From Vitrella brassicaformis (lineage: Eukaryota > Sar > Vitrellaceae): a stretch of 64,000 nt of DNA. The position numbers were made by a program, and so were the translations under genes. The notes under the pieces are model-generated. The model was not told the origin of the DNA and ran no database searches. It was given only the letters and a program-made list of their open reading frames with translations. Shown here one piece after another: positions 34,601 to 47,665 of this stretch (position 1 is the stretch's first letter; every line of letters begins with the position of its first letter). Where the stretch lies: the NCBI GenBank assembly GCA_001179505.1, contig CDMY01000698.1:192453-256452 (forward strand), read 5' to 3'.

Positions 34601-35191
34601 GGCAGCTGCGCGGGTCTCCCAGGCCTCTGAGCCGACGAGGTAGAGGGGGAGGGGCTCCTCCTGCCGGAGGGCTTTGAGGACCGCCCCGTCCGCCGCCTCG
34701 ACCGTGAGCCCGTCCTCCATCGACCGCTTGCTGCCAGACTGGTCCTGGTGGTAGTCCTTCTGCTCCTTCTTCTCCTCTCCTGTGGTGGTCACCTCCTCCT
34801 CCTCCTCCTCCTCCTCGGCCGTCGCTGGTGCTGATGCAGGTGAGGGTGCAGCCTCCCCAGCCTGGTGAGCCGCCTCCACGCCTTGGCCAGCCGATTGCGA
34901 GGCCTCTTCGCCGCTCTGGCGGGCCAGATCTGCCTCAGGTGCATCGCCGGGCGGGGCGGATGGCTGCTTGACGTCTGCTGCCGGTGGAGCGGGCTGCTCA
35001 TGGTCTGCCGGTGGAGTGGCGTCCGCAGGGCTCTCCTGGACGGGGCATTTCGGCTCTACTGATGGCAGCGGTGCGTCGTCGTCACCGTTGGCATGGTCTT
35101 CCTCAGCTGTTGTGTTGCTGGGTCTGTCCTCGCCATCAGTGCGCACCTTCGCCGATGGCTGCGGTGCCTCCTCCTCGGTATTCTTCTCCAT
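31641..35191 (-). CDS. TPX2-like microtubule-associated protein with repeated modules
   Basis: About eleven minus-strand exons. The first (33876-35191, start MEKNTEEEAPQPS) is long, with an acidic, disordered N-terminus. From there to the stop at 31641 the protein repeats short units of the TPX2/WDL kind, a Lys-Pro lead, an aromatic core and a basic helix: KPTPAVPFRFATEMRVRE, PLTMPQEFALSTDVR, KLTCPQPFNLHTEQ, KPTVPRAFQLATEQR, PLTAPKPFDLSSEHRHE, and TETLPFNLAVDR followed by a long Lys/Arg/Glu helix (EAERKKKQ). A second unit recurs as PFRARPLNPKVL, HFKARPLNKKML and SFKARPYIPK. TPX2-family proteins bind and nucleate spindle or cortical microtubules (family knowledge). Exon ends near 33539-33581 and 32930-32950 are uncertain; both may use GC donors. 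The start lies 81 bp from that of the diverging giant gene. Confidence 0.75.
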
Positions 35192-35272
35192 CGTCGTTCT
35201 CTCACGCTATGTCATCGGGGGGCGAGAGACAGATGGATTTACGGGGAATCGGAAGATCTGCCCGGAGCCTTG
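35192..35272. promoter_or_regulatory. 81-bp divergent intergenic region (candidate bidirectional promoter)
   Basis: The start codons of the TPX2-like gene (35191, minus) and the giant gene (35273, plus) are only 81 bp apart, so any promoters and both 5' UTRs are squeezed into or overlap this stretch. No TATA-like sequence was seen. The assignment is positional. Confidence 0.4.
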
Positions 35273-38200
35273 ATGATGACGCTGGTTGCGTTTCGGGCCG
35301 TCAACTACGTGGATGAGCACAGCCGCTCTCTGGCCCTTCAGAACCGTGCGCTGACCATCTCGTCCAAACGGCCCTCCGCTTCCCTGGCCGAGTCGTCCGG
35401 TGTCAAGACCTACTACCGACAGTGCGACGCCCTCATCAAAACCACACAAGAGAAGCCTCTCGACGCCTGCACCCTCTTCAGCCTCGGCTCAGGTCGGCTA
35501 GCTGGCAAACAACGGCCGGCTACTGCAATGGGTGTGGCCACCGTGTGTGTGCGGTCCTTCCTTCCATTCTGAGCAGGCAAAACCACCACTACGGATGGTT
35601 TCCTCTTTGGCGGTGGTGTTCTGGCGTGTGCGAAGGCCACCCATGGCGATGCCCAGAAGCCGGCCCCTCCTGCGAGCACCTGCAGCTTCGACGAGGCGGG
35701 CGAACCCCTGCTGACCATCGACGAAGCTGGTACAGTAGGATCATCATGGTGGCACGCGCGAAGGTGCAGGGGATTGTATGTGTGCGTGTATGTGGTGTCC
35801 GTCTGCCTTTTGCAATGGATGTGGAAGTGCCGCTGTTGAGGTGGGATGATTCGCCTGCCATGGCGGCAGATGACCTCCGTGAAGGCATCTATGCCGCCAA
35901 GTGTGTGGACGACACCTATCACGGCAGAAGCAGCGGCCCGTCGGGCAGCTCAGAGATCGCACTCGCGCTCGAGGGGGTGGACATGTCCAAAGAATACACG
36001 ATCCAGGTGTGTTTGCAGTGGGTGGAAGTGCCGCACTCACACCGGTGGGTGCATGGGCCGCGTCGTGTACCGCGTTGTGCCCTTCAGAGTCTGAAGGACG
36101 AGGCATCGACGGCTGATAAGACCATCTATGGCGACGAAAGCCTGCCTGAAGGTCATCAATCAATCACCCACACGAGCACCAAGACGCCCCACACTTCTAG
36201 CACGATTTTGCCGGTCCGTGCGTCAATCAGGTGAGTATGTGGATGCGGGGTGGATTGAGCTGCCCGAGCCCGTCTTCCCCTCCTTCACCACCCCCGACAT
36301 GCCGGCCGCCACCCACCATGACCACGATCAGCTCCTGGGCGGCCCTACACACATGCTGCAGCTGGTGAGCGCGATGTACCAGTCGGTGAGTCGGGACATC
36401 GCATTGGGCGAGGGGCCGGCGGAGTGTACGGTGGACGACCTGAATCTCAAGGACCTGTGTGCCAAGGTGCGGAGGGGAGGGGGGCGCATGTGCGTGGATG
36501 AGAGAAGCAGAGCGTTGGTTGGTCTCCTTGTGGCTGTATTGTGTGGTATGCAGGCTGTGGGTGTGGGCAAGACGGTGGTTGACGTCCTGCTGCATGAGCA
36601 GCTCCGATGTGGGGCATCGTCGTCAGAGGACGTGTCTCGCTCAGATGACCTCAGCACTGCTGCAGAGGAATGGGGCGCCCTCTTTGACGCAGAAGGTCAG
36701 CTGTCATCATCGCGTGTGAGGGATGGATGGATGGATAGATAGATGTCTCATTCCTTCATATCATCAGATGACATCTCTGCGTTTGAGATGCCCTGTGAGG
36801 AGAAGGTGGCGGCCACATCATTCCTGTGCGAGACTGTCTTCACAGCCACTGAGGTGCGGTATCCTCCTCCCCTCCCTGGTGCGCTTATGCGTGGGTGTTC
36901 TCTCTTTTCTGTGTGTCCAGGAGCTGAATGAGCTATGGGCGCCGCGCGACATCGGTATCGCAGCCATGGGTTTCGACGATGGTGCGCCCCCACCACACTA
37001 CACCACCCCCGAGCGTCAGAACCCTGTGCTGCTTGTGTGTGTACGCCATGCAGTATTTCGCCAGCAGATGGCTGTCGCCAGCTGTGTCGGTCCAGAGGAG
37101 CGCAAGCACCGCGGGGAGAACGAAAAGGAGCTCAACTTCATGTCGGCATTCAGGTCAGCCAGCACGTATGGCACCCGCACACACAAGCTTCATTCCTGGT
37201 TTGGTGCATTGCTGCAGGCCCCGCTTCCTCGAGTCCTTGACCGACTTGGCCAGTGTGGCATTCCTCGTCTCAGGTACACACACATGAGTACACAGCCACC
37301 AGCAACGAGCGAGCAGCCGGTAGATATGTATTGTGTGGCCGCCCTCCCTCCCTCCTTCCCTCCCTCCTTCATGTGTTCAGAGCGTCGTCGCTTGGATTTC
37401 GACCTGCCGGTGCCCGACAGCCTCAAGCCGATGCCCTCACGATTCGCTGACCCCATCGAACGCATGAAAAAGGGCGAGAGGGGGTGAACAGCTAAACAAG
37501 AGAGAGGCACACACCCAAACACGGACACGTATACTACATTGGGGGTGCTTCCTTGGTGCAGTTCGTTGCGTGAGAAGGCGCTTCCCCTGTGGTCGTTTGC
37601 CGATATCAAGGACTACGTCTACACCTCACTGCTCAAGACACACTCGTCAATACTCAAGGTGGGTGTGGGTGGGCCAGCCGACCCAGGCGTGCGTCTCTTC
37701 GTCTATGGCTGTCTGGTTTGTGTGCCATGCAGGTGCCATCTCTCAGCCGCCCGTTGCATCTCGAGTTTCTCCGCCTCACCGCGCCCCAAACACCCACTTC
37801 TGCGTATGCAGCCATACACACACATGACACGTGCACTGACTGACATGAGTCCACACAAGGTGTCCTTGCGTGTCAGTGCCGCTGCTGACCCTCCAGCTGA
37901 CGTGTTGGACGAGGCTATTCCCTCGGTGGATGGTAAGACAATGCCCAAACACTCACTGTAGCGAGCCGTCTACGCGTATCTCCTGGCTGTCCATTTGTGT
38001 GCTTCAGGATGCGTGTGGGACGAGAGCATCGAGGTCGCCCGACCGCCCTGCGCATTCAGTGTCTTCCAGCCACAGGCGCCCAACCAGCCCTCTCGCAAGC
38101 GCAAGTCCGAGGAGCCCCCGCCGGACGTCACCGAGGCATCCGCCGAGGCAGCCCCGCCGCCCATCCAATTGCTACCGGAGACTCACATGCAGGTGCAGGC

Positions 38201-41200
38201 GCAGGAGAATCCTTCCACCTCGACCCTTCCTCCAAACGAGTTGGCGACCGACGTGGCCCCTGTTCGCATCCACAACGCCCCCTCACGTGCCGGCGGGCTG
38301 GATGAGGTATGACGTCGTCAGAAAGGCACACAAGAGCAAGGGAGGGAAGGGTAGCATCTTTTGCTGCTGCTGCTGTGTCGTTGGTCTGTGTGTTTGCCGG
38401 GGTGACAGTTCATGGAGTTGAGGGGTCGCAAGTCGGTGAGTGCGGTTCAGAGGCAGGACGGAGACGAGGAGTCGCCACACTCGGTGGCCGAGAGAATCGC
38501 ACGCGGTGAGCAAATGGACAGACAGAACCACACAGACAGACCTACCGGACGGAGGGAATCACGGCACCCTTTCTTTGTGACGTGTCTATCTGTGCAGGTC
38601 TGCGTCGAGGTCAGGTTCACTGGTGTTCGGATGGTGACGACTTTTGGGCGTTGGAGGGCCTCGTCGACTCGTCCATCAAACAGCTGTGGCGACACACCAT
38701 GGAGGCCACACAAGGTGGCCGGGCCCATCATCGATGCGCGAGACATCACATCATTCACACCACACCCACCACAACATGCGTCCGTCCACTGACATCTGTT
38801 GTGTGCAGAGGAGTACCTCGGCCTCCCGCCGCCCGATCTGTCGGGTGTTGACTCCCTCCTCAGCAAGTGCGAAAAGGCCATACGCGAACTGCACGAGGTA
38901 AGGTACCTGGGCGGCTGGCATCCAACCAGCGAGACACCCATCTCATGACGGTGTCTCCCTCCCACTCCCTGCCGGGATGGATTGCCTGCAGGTGTGTGTG
39001 GGCGACGGTGGATCTGCGTCAGAGGAGACCAAGAAGCAGCTGGTGTTGTGCAGCGAGGTCTATCGCACTCTCACGGCGCTGTGGACGCTCGTTGCCATTC
39101 ACGACAAACTCACGGACGCGGGCGTGTCAGAGGTCAGCCAGCCAGCCAGCCAGCATATACCTCTTCTGCAGATGGATTCGTGTTTGTCCAGGCTGTGGCG
39201 TTTGCGTCAGTGGTGTACTTGGACGGTGCCTATCACGAGATCCTCTCTGCCAACGTGTTGGTGATGGACGCACTTCGCGCCCTCTTCAGCTACCGCGAGC
39301 TCTCCTTCCCACCCAAACCCGTCACAGAACCTGAACACCTCTCCGAACGCGTCAGTGTGCCCACCACACACACCAACGAAACGACAAATGGGATTCGGTG
39401 GTGGTGTTTTGTTGTCAGAATGATCGCGACAATGCGCTGGTGTGCAGTGGGCTGCCCTATGTGCCGTCGCCGACCGAGGCCTATCTCGCCAAGACCGACT
39501 CGCCCAAACTGCAGGGGGTGGCGAAGCTCTGCGAGAAATACCCACGGGTGCTCGTCGTATTCTCCTCTGAAAAGGTCGCCACACGTGGATTATTGGCAGC
39601 ATAGCATGTCTGTCTCTGTCTGTGTGTGTGGTGGGTGCCACTGGGTGGTGTGCCGTTGCGTGCAGGTGATGGATGTGGTGGTGTCTGTGATGAAGCGTCG
39701 GTTCGACAGCAAGATGGACGTGATGCGGCCCACACTCCCCACACCCAGGAGAATCGCAATGCTCACGACCTCATCCAAAATCGCCATCCACGAGGCGTGT
39801 TTCTTCAAGACTCTCCCGGCGGCCTCGGGGAGCCGTGCAGCACTGGAACCTGCCTTCGAGATACCACCCTCCTTCGTAAGCCACCCAACTCACCCAATGC
39901 GACAGAGAGAGAGAGACAAGAACGTCTTTGTTTGTGTGTGTGTGTGCTGGCAGGTCGTGGTGAGCTACCAGTCGCTCAACATCATCTCACATGGTCGACC
40001 AGAGAGCACTCACTCGACGCACATGATATGCCGTCACTCACCCTCATAGACGGGTTTGCCGATGGATGAATGTAGGGGACCTTCTGACGGACGCCATTCA
40101 CATCTTCCTGTCGGTGCCACCGCCCACAGAGACACAACAACAGCATGATGAGCCCAAACAGACGGCGGACGGCAAGGCCGCACAGCCGCCGTAAGCGACC
40201 AGACTACACAAACACAAAATTTAAAGGGGGCCTGCCTTGTCACCCGGTCCGTGTCGTCAGGCGTACGACCATCTTTGCCAGCATGCAGCTCATCCAGTGG
40301 CAAGGTCAGTCAGTCCACACACGCAGAGCCTCGTGCACGTAAGGAGTGCGTTAACGAAGGAATGCCTCTGTGTGTGTGTGTGTGTAGACTTCCTGCTGCG
40401 GTTGCGTGTGAAGCATGCGATAGAGTGTGAGGAGAGGGAGCAGCTCGCCTTCGCCGAGGCGGACCTCGTGCTCGGTAGGCCCACCCAGACACACACATAA
40501 CACCTCCATCCATCCATCCACCCGCTGCTCATCCATCCATCAGATCACGAGACGTGTGTGTTGTTTGTGGACATCGAGCGGTCGACCGACGAGAGCATAC
40601 AGTCGGCACTCAGACAACTCGTCGACCTGCAGCTGTCCTTCCAACAGGTATGTGGGGGACTTAGTGAGGGAGTGAGTGGGTTGGCCAGCGAGACACAAGG
40701 GACACACCCTCCCTCCCTCTGCCCCATGTCTTGTGTGCCTGTGTGTGCATGTCATGGATGCAGGTGGTGGTGGTCTTGTTCGGTAATTGGGAGCTGGCCA
40801 AATCCAGCCACCAGGACCACTTCCTCGCAACCATCTCACGACTACCACGGTCGGTGACCATCTCATACACACACACACTGTCTCTGTCTGGTGTTGCGGA
40901 CATAAATGTGTTCATCTCTGCAGGCCGTGCGCGATTCGATTTGCGAAGACACTGGACCAGGCGGCCGACTGTGTCAGCTGGTAACCAAAGAAATGATCCG
41001 ATGTGGCCACCCGCCCAACAACCAAAACATGGAGATGTCTGCAAATGGGTGGGTGGCTGCAGTGAGCTTCGTCGCGTGGAGAGTATCTGGTCTAAGCGTG
41101 GGGAGGGGGACATCTGGCGGCAGCTGCGCACATTTACACAGCGCAAAGAGACCAACCTCGAAAACGCCATGGCCATCTTACCAGGTACTTACACCGGCTG

Positions 41201-42522
41201 CGAGCCAACAAAGCTTCCCCTCAAACACCAAACCAACTCTTTGTGGTGTGGTGTGGTGTGCTGTAATGTGGTCTGCTGTGGTGTGGTGTGTATCATCAGG
41301 CCACAATTGTTTCAACGCGTTGTTGGCACTGAACGCCATGTCTGCCGAGCGCATGCCGCTGGGGGAGATCATGTCCTACGACCGTGACAGCCTCGCACGG
41401 CTCTTCCCGTGGCTCGATGAATTCGCTGTCGACGCATGCCTCGTACAGACATCACATCATCATAGCCCACGCCCCCACATACTCTCCCTAAGGCCTCTGT
41501 TCTCTGGTGGTGTGCTGCAGGCGACTTTCACGAAGAGCATGGGTCTGGAGGTGGTGCCCTCGACAGCTATCCAGGACGACCTGCCAGCAGCAGCTGCAGC
41601 TGCAGCAACGGCAGTGGCAACAGACGACATTGAGATCGAGGGTGTGGGAGGGTTTGCCGAGGGCCTCCCCATGCACGGTCGCCCCCTGACGTCGATGCCG
41701 CACGAGTACATGCCCGGACCTGTACCTGGCCAGCCTCACCCCGCCAACCACCCCCACGCCCCTGCTGCATCCGAGTCTGAGCCCTACAACGAGGCCTCCT
41801 ACCTTTTCCCACCTCGACAGATGCCTCCCACACACACGCGAGAGCCCCCCACATCTGAACCAATGGGTGGGCGGCCGATGATACAATCTCGCCCACTTGC
41901 TGTGAGTGTCTCGTTCGTTCAGCGTTTTCCGGTCTGCTTGGGACGTCGGTCGACTTCCCATCCCCCAGGCCGATACCCCCGATGCAGCACGACGAGTACA
42001 GCCAACCAGCCGAACAGCGTGGCAACCCCTTCCACGCCACCAACCCATTCGACGGCGAATTGCCGCCCGGCTGGTATGAGATCCCGGAGGAGCCTGGGAC
42101 CTACGTGAACTGGCCAGTTTCGTCTGCTCTCGTCGACCACTGGCCCCACAAGCAGCAGCAGCAGCGCAGCAGGGCTGCAAGTGTGGCCAGCCTGGGGGGG
42201 CCTGGCGCGTCCAGCATGACGATTGTTGACAAGCAGCAGCGGCAGGCGCCGTTCTGGGAGGCGCCGGGGCGGTCCTTCATGTCATCCATGCAGCCCGCTC
42301 GCCCTCAGCTGGATGCACACATGCCCTCCCTTTACCCGTCGGACTCATCGCAGTACTACCCCAATCACAATCTTCCCCCGCAGCCCCCGGCCACCGACCC
42401 TCTGCCACACACCTCACCCGCACACGCAAACCCACACATCAACCCACGGTGGGTGGATGGACCAGAGATAAATGCACCTCTCTCTCTCTCTGTCAACACA
42501 CGTCTCTCTCTCTCTCTCTCTA

Positions 42523-42553
<31 letters not shown>

Positions 42554-43612
42554 GGTCGTCAGGTTCCAGCAGGCTGACGTGTACAGCCCCCCTTCCAGGC
42601 GTGTGAGGCCATCGTACCACTACCAGCCGTACCAGTCATACCAGTACCAGCAGCAGCGGCAGCAGCAGCCCCCTCACTCATCGCGCGAGTACAGTGTGAT
42701 GCATAACATGGCTGCTGACGGCAGTGAGGACGGGCACGTGTGCGACAAGATGCAGCGGTATGCATCGACAGTGGTGGGGGGCGGCGGGGGACGGCACACA
42801 TACGACACACAGCCACCCCAATACGGCAGCGGTGAGACAGACATGTCGATTGGCGTGGGTGACCCCTTCAGACGATTGCCCTTTTGTGTTGTCCTTGTTT
42901 CCTTGTTTTGTGTGTGTTTCAGGTGGGGGGGACTTCGTGTACGGTGGCCAATTTGCTGAGTATGAGAATCCCGTCGACCACTGGCCCCACCACCACCCCC
43001 ACCATCAGCAGCAGCAGCAGTACCAGCAGCAGTACCAGCAGCGGCATGCCCACGAAGGTGCGGAGAAACCCACTGCAACCAATCATAAGTGCCTCGCTGC
43101 TGATGATGTATGTGTCCTCTGTGTCCTTGGCAGCCCGCACGCCGTTCAAGCGAGGCCGCACACCAGCCCGCAACATCCGCATCATGCAAGTCGACGGTAG
43201 ACCAACCCCCCCCACCCCCACCCCCCAACACCAAAGGACCCATGGCGCTGCACCTTCAGCCCTTGTCTGTCCGTCCATTCACACACAGGTATGGATGCAT
43301 ATTTGCGTGAGCACAAGCCCGCCATGAGCAGCCACGGCCGCATGTCCACGTCTGATGCACACCCCCAGCCATCCCCCGGCCGCCCAGCTGACGTTGACTT
43401 CAGCGACTTCTCCTACCAGGGCAACTCGACCAAACCGGCCAGCAAGACGCCAGCCACGGCCGGGCGGCCACGGGCGTTCGTGCGCTTCTCCAAGACACCC
43501 GGAAAGTGAGAGAAGACGTGCAGGTCCCCGTATGCTCGATTCATTGATGGTGTGTGTGTGTGTGTGTGTGGTTAGGCGGCAGACGAAGTTGTACTTGCAG
43601 CCGGTGCGGTGA
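35273..43612 (+). CDS. Giant intron-rich gene, possibly SHOC1/Zip2-like meiotic protein
   Basis: About 38 exons joined in one frame from ATGATGACG to a TGA at 43610-43612; roughly 1,900 residues. No single domain is obvious. A central-to-C-terminal segment recalls the XPF-like part of SHOC1/Zip2: FLLRLRVKHAIECEEREQ (40388-40473), then CVLFVDIERS...LVDLQLSFQQ (about 40545-40648), VVVVLFGNWE (40764 on) and a helix-hairpin-helix-like stretch NAMSAERMPLGEI...LARLFPWLDEFAV (41300-41440). ERCC4 catalytic residues are not visible, as expected for that inactive family. The N-terminal half has helical, acidic segments (RRRLDFDLPVPDSLKPMPSR, VYRTLTALWTLVAIHDKL). The last exons are Gln/His/Pro/Tyr-rich, then basic (RTPFKRGRTPARN). 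The SHOC1 link is inference from pattern; the gene model as a whole is well supported. Confidence 0.6.
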
Positions 43613-44693
43613 ACCCTCTCGCATCACTCATGGCGTTTCAGGGCGTGGCGTGGCGTGGTGTGCTTCGATGAGGAACCCGATGTCCGTGTCCTTTCATGTC
43701 AGTGCACATCCAGGTGCACCCATCATGACCATCTGTGACCGACTCGCAAGTCATCGACCGACGAAACGATGAGTGAGTGAGTGGAATACGTGTGTCTGTG
43801 TGTATGTGTGTGCCTGTCTCTTGGTATTGCGCGTGTCCTTGCCCACTCGTCACTCTAGTACCACATGCCACAGACATCAGAAAAAGAACCACGCACATAG
43901 ACACTGGGGGACGGCAAGAGCGAAGTGCAGTCAGTCAGTCAGTCGGCCGGCCGGCGCACACGCACAATACAACGGCACACCAGGCATGTGACCACGGCCG
44001 GCAGTGAGTCGATGCCTCGCCTCTCTGAGAATCAGCTTGCAACCAATACAGAGAGAAGCTCATGCACCAGCCACACCACGCAGCCACCACTCCACGGTCA
44101 CCGAGCAGCATGAATCAAGAGGGAGCATAGAATTGAACACACATGTCAGAAGCGAGTACCAATGCAGAGATGCAGCCACCGATAGATAAACCGCCATAAG
44201 CCAGTCGACACGCACACACACACACACACACATGCACACGGAGGGGCCGGTCGGCCGCATACACGCAGGCAGACATGGGTAGGGTATCGATGCGATTAAT
44301 AAAGGAGTGAGACATGCACTGCACGGCACAGGCAGTGGCTGGCTCAGTGGGCCGTCCGTTCGCTCGGCAGTCGGTAGCGAGCGGCGGCAAAAAGGCCGCC
44401 ATCTGCCGGCGACACACACGGCACTCATGGCATGGCACGGCATTACACGGCACGGCACGGACGCACAGACGGATGAATGGACGAGAGAGACCACACGTAC
44501 GCACGAGAGAAATGTGATATGACCGACCGACAAACCGACACGGCTCCCCCTCTCCCTCCCTCCCTCCCTCGGTCTACACTACACTGCACGCATCACTGCA
44601 CAAGCTCAGGCAGGCCCAATAAAACACACACATAGCACAACGCAATGCATTCAATACAACACAACACAACACAACACAGCTTACACGTCCACA
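43613..44693. other. Convergent spacer with simple repeats
   Basis: About 1.1 kb between the giant gene and the NhaC gene. It holds ca runs (44210-44235), a ggccggccggc palindrome near 43944 and a cctc run near 44548-44570. No exon is supported on either strand. Confidence 0.55.
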
Positions 44694-47665
44694 TTACACG
44701 TCCTGCACTGTGGTGCTGGGGGTGACGAGGACCGGCACTGTGGTGCTGGGGGGGGTGATGGTGCTGGGGGTGACACTGCCGCAGTAGGCCATCGTGGTGG
44801 TGGCGGTGGTCTCAGTGGTCTCAGCTGTGGTCGTCACGGTGTGGTCCTCCCCATCCTTGAGCTGCTTGAAGGCCTGACCACGGCCGTAGTCCTTGCCGCC
44901 GGTGACCAGGTGGTCGGGGAGCGGCTTGCCCACTAGGAACCAGAAGGCCACCGTCGCCACCACATAGCCGATGAAGGTCAGACCGTACTCGGGCATCCCG
45001 AAGGGAACAGCTATGTAGCCCAGACACAAGGCCAACATCGCACCGAAGCACGCATAAGGCAGCTGAGATACACAGCACACATACAGAGAGGGGTCGTGTG
45101 GGCCATGATGTGTGTGGCTCGCGTCGCGAGTGCATACCTGCGTCTTGACATGGTCGATGAGGTTGCACCGAGTGGCCACCGACGACAGCACAGTCGTATC
45201 CGATATGGGGGAGCAGTGGTCACCGAAGATCGCGCCGTCCAACACTACCAACACGCACGACAGACAGACAACACCCACACTCCTGGTCTGAAATGAAGCA
45301 GGTGATGTGTCTGCGAACCGACCTGCCGATGCGGTGAGGAATATGAGTTTGACCCCCAGTGGCGACAGGCCGAACCGCCCGCCCTCCGCGCGCTCACTCA
45401 GACGGTACGCAATCGGCACCGTCACGGGCAGCAAGATGCCCATCGTGCCCCAACTCGTACCTACACAGCACACGCACACACACACACGTCAGGGACGGGA
45501 TGAACGGCGTCTTCGCTCAGCTCACTCACCGGTGGCGAGGGCACAGACAGCGGCGAGGATGAAGGTAACGAGTGGAACGATGCGCGCGTCGACGTTGCCC
45601 ATCAGCCCTGAGATCCAGTCGCCTGTGCCCATGCCGTCGCACACTTTTTTGATGCCCCACGCAGACATCAGCACGAAACAAGACGACAGCATAAACTGCA
45701 GACACACAGACAGACAGACATCCACCAACACAACACAAGAGACAACGTCATGGTGCTGACTGACTGACCTTGACGCCGTTGAAAAAGGCTATCACGCAAT
45801 CCTCAACCTGAACCAACACACACACACCACACACACGGACAGACGCACTGATGTGCCCTTCCATCCTCTCTCTGTCCATCCATCCTTTGTGCTGACTGAC
45901 CTTCAAGATGCCCTGGTAGATGGGCATGAGCGACGCAATCAGCGTGCCACACAGCGACACCACGAACAGCACATAGGAAGAATCGGCCGCGCCAAAGCTC
46001 AGTCGCCACGCGGCCTCATTAAAGATGTGAGGACCCCCAGGGATCTCGTCGCCCTCCTCCAGGATCATCGCTTGGCCGTTGAGGAACATGCCGAACAGGG
46101 TGCCCACGACCACGGCAACGAGCGGCACGACGCTGTTGTACCACCGCAACGGTGCGCCGAGAGGCGGCTTGTTGGTCCGCCGACGGAACTCCTCGTCAGG
46201 AAGCGTCTCGCGGAGCCTCTGTGGCAGGCAGGCAGGAAGGCATCACACCAACAACTGCATATTTGACGATCGGCTAATCCCTGCCTCTGTGCCCTCCCCA
46301 CCGACTCACCTCGATCTCGTCTTCGTCAGCGTTGGCCTGCTGGTCCCACAGCCGGCCGGTGGTGAGGGCACGCCTCTCGGCCGCCAGCATTGGGCCCCAG
46401 TCGCGGCGCATCAGCGTGCCCAACACGATCACGAAGAGTGCGGCGTAGCAGTAGAAGCGGTAGGGCAGACAGTCGATGAACATGGCATAGCCATCCTCAC
46501 CCAGATTCAACTGCAAGCAAAAGATACAGACAGACATAGGATAGGCAGATGGGAACGAAGGCACGGGAAAGCAACAAACAGAAAGTAAGTGCCTCTGGTC
46601 TAGAGAGGTCCGTGTGAGAGCATGTGGTTTCGATCCCCCTAACCTCCTTCGAGACGTCTTGCAGCAGGCCGACCTCGAAAGAAATCCACGTCGAAATGAC
46701 CGCAACACCAGCAACTGCACCGCGCACGCACGCACCGACACGCACGCACGCACCATCACCGACCCCCAGGAGGCTTCTCCAGGTGTGTCAGGGCTTCTTA
46801 CTGGGTGCAGCGGTAGAGTCCACGAGGTAGGCGAGCTTCTCGCGTGACACGACCATGCGGTCGCTGAGCGGCCGGATGGAGTTGCCGACCACGACTGAGT
46901 TGCCGTAGTCGTCGAAGAAGAAGACGATTCCCATGATGAATGTGGCGATGCGGGTGGTGTAGGGGGTGCGGGCGAACCGCATGATCTGCTGCACCAGGCC
47001 GTCCATCCCCCCAGACCTCTGCATGATGGCAATCATCCCACCGATGCACATCGAGAAACCCAGGATACGCGCATTGAACGTGTCCCACAGGACACTGACA
47101 CACACACACACACCGCCTCAGGCTCCTGTGCGTGTCTGTGTCATTGATGGTGTGTACTTGAAGTAGTAGTGTTCAAACACGTCCCAGGGCGGGAAGGGCT
47201 GCGCCGACTGCACCCACAGGCCTCCGAAGACGACACCGAATGTCAGTCCCCAGATGACGTCCCGGAACACCGATGCGTAGGCAATGGCGATGACGGGCGG
47301 GAGAACAGACCACCAGCCGCCGTACCACCACGGCTTGTCGTTCCCCTCCCCCTTCTGCTGCTGCACGTCGCCGCAGCAGGGCTCTGAGATGATCGCCAGC
47401 ACGGCGCAGAAAGCCGCAATAATGCCCAAGAAAATACACCACTTCTGCACACGTCAATACGCGACAGCCAAGGAATCGAGGGACGTCCGTGAGAGATCCG
47501 TGTGTGTGTGTGTGTGTGTCTGTGTGTTATGCGGTGTGGTCGGTGGCTGACCTTCCATTTGGCTCCGAAGAGGCTGTATAGGCCTGCTGTGGTTCCTGCT
47601 GGTATCCCCTTGAGGGAAGTGGCGAAGTCGGCGCAGTGGATAGGCTCCAGATCATCGGCCTCCAT
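44694..47665 (-). CDS. NhaC-family Na+/H+ antiporter
   Basis: Eleven exons (47552-47665, 47158-47444, 46802-47094, 46644-46714, 46310-46510, 45901-46218, 45769-45807, 45530-45695, 45323-45460, 45138-45244, 44694-45062) give 700 codons plus stop, an exact multiple of three. The protein is polytopic, with at least ten hydrophobic segments (for example [56 protein letters not shown]). The diagnostic NhaC-type motif [16 protein letters not shown] is present in exon 10, and [19 protein letters not shown] in exon 3 matches the other conserved half. Exon 5 carries a hydrophilic loop ([19 protein letters not shown]). The C-terminus ends in a Thr/Pro-rich tail with a repeated VTPSTT unit. Predicted role: exchange of Na+ for H+ across a plasma or vacuolar membrane. 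The family is mainly bacterial, but this gene is fully intron-bearing. Confidence 0.88.

Noticed and set aside
35490-35600. SLGSGKTTTTDG in the giant gene, resembling a P-loop (Walker A) or kinesin motif
   Set aside because: It is created across a splice junction, lacks the first Gly of GxxxxGK[ST], and no Walker B or kinesin switch motifs follow.
42055-42110. LPPGWYEIPEEPGTYVNW, resembling the start of a WW domain
   Set aside because: Only the first half fits; the aromatic pair and the second Trp-x-x-Pro are missing and the region is low complexity.
46590-46645. ggtttcgatcc, resembling a tRNA T-loop
   Set aside because: It lies in an intron of the NhaC gene and no D-arm, anticodon arm or acceptor stem can be drawn around it.
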